Below are positions 5,125 to 5,151 of a stretch of DNA of 5,151 bases, in pieces (the stretch's first letter is position 1; every line of letters starts with the position of its first letter). The DNA is from Gammaproteobacteria bacterium. GTDB lineage: Bacteria > Pseudomonadota > Gammaproteobacteria > Enterobacterales > Kangiellaceae. The DNA is taken from assembly GCA_013372875.1 (NCBI GenBank), contig JABXIW010000421.1, positions 1 to 5,151 of the forward strand, written 5' to 3'. The notes under the pieces are model-generated. The model made no database searches. It saw only the letters and a list, made by a program, of their open reading frames with translations, and was not told the DNA's origin. Made by a program: the position numbers and the translations under genes.

Positions 5125-5151
5125 ATGGATTCTGTTTTACATCAGTTGCAA
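5125..5151 (+). CDS. possible 5' end of a gene leaving the window
   Basis: ATG 5125 begins MDSVLHQLQ and stays open to the edge. The same frame also has an ATG at 5092 (adding MTFFFFAADTY) and has no stop back to 4978. Neither start has a good ribosome site, though the 5125 start has a more ordinary N terminus. Nine residues are too few to name a family, and a chance open frame cannot be excluded. Confidence 0.3.

Overview
The window looks like chromosomal DNA of a Vibrio-type gammaproteobacterium, most likely Vibrionaceae and perhaps the Harveyi clade. This rests on moderate GC, a MiaE that resembles enterobacterial MiaE along its whole length, and the general gene style. No species can be named from the sequence alone. 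There is no rRNA, tRNA, CRISPR array, transposase or integron site.

Layout. (1) At 1-81 is the C-terminal tail of an unidentified plus-strand gene, followed 7 nt later by miaE (89-859), the diiron tRNA hydroxylase, which ends at a strong terminator (877-906). (2) A two-gene plus-strand operon follows. It encodes a secreted sphingomyelinase-type phosphodiesterase (1109-2437) and, overlapping it by an ATGA, a membrane-anchored protein (2434-3393) with the architecture of a lipase-specific foldase (Lif/LifO). A hairpin at 3405-3442 ends this operon and the convergent gene. (3) On the minus strand is an auxiliary tryptophanyl-tRNA synthetase (3465-4487), here called trpS2. It is preceded by a structured leader holding an 18-codon ORF with tandem Trp codons (4588-4644) and mutually exclusive stems, one of which covers the trpS2 ribosome binding site. 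(4) Upstream on the same strand is an unrecorded 31-codon ORF for a one-helix membrane peptide (4722-4817). (5) The right end (4818-5151) is largely noncoding. It holds a hairpin that echoes the trpS2 leader as an inverted repeat, and possibly the 5' edge of another plus-strand gene.

How they may work together. The phosphodiesterase and the foldase-like protein probably form a secretion unit, with the second protein folding the first in the periplasm before export. The trpS2 locus reads as an inducible spare TrpRS: low charged tRNA-Trp would stall a ribosome on the leader Trp codons and alter RNA pairing around the trpS2 start. The enzyme also seems to carry Gln where housekeeping TrpRS has the His linked to indolmycin sensitivity, which fits a resistant backup enzyme. 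The leader-peptide control and the foldase assignment for a non-lipase partner are the two points most worth testing.
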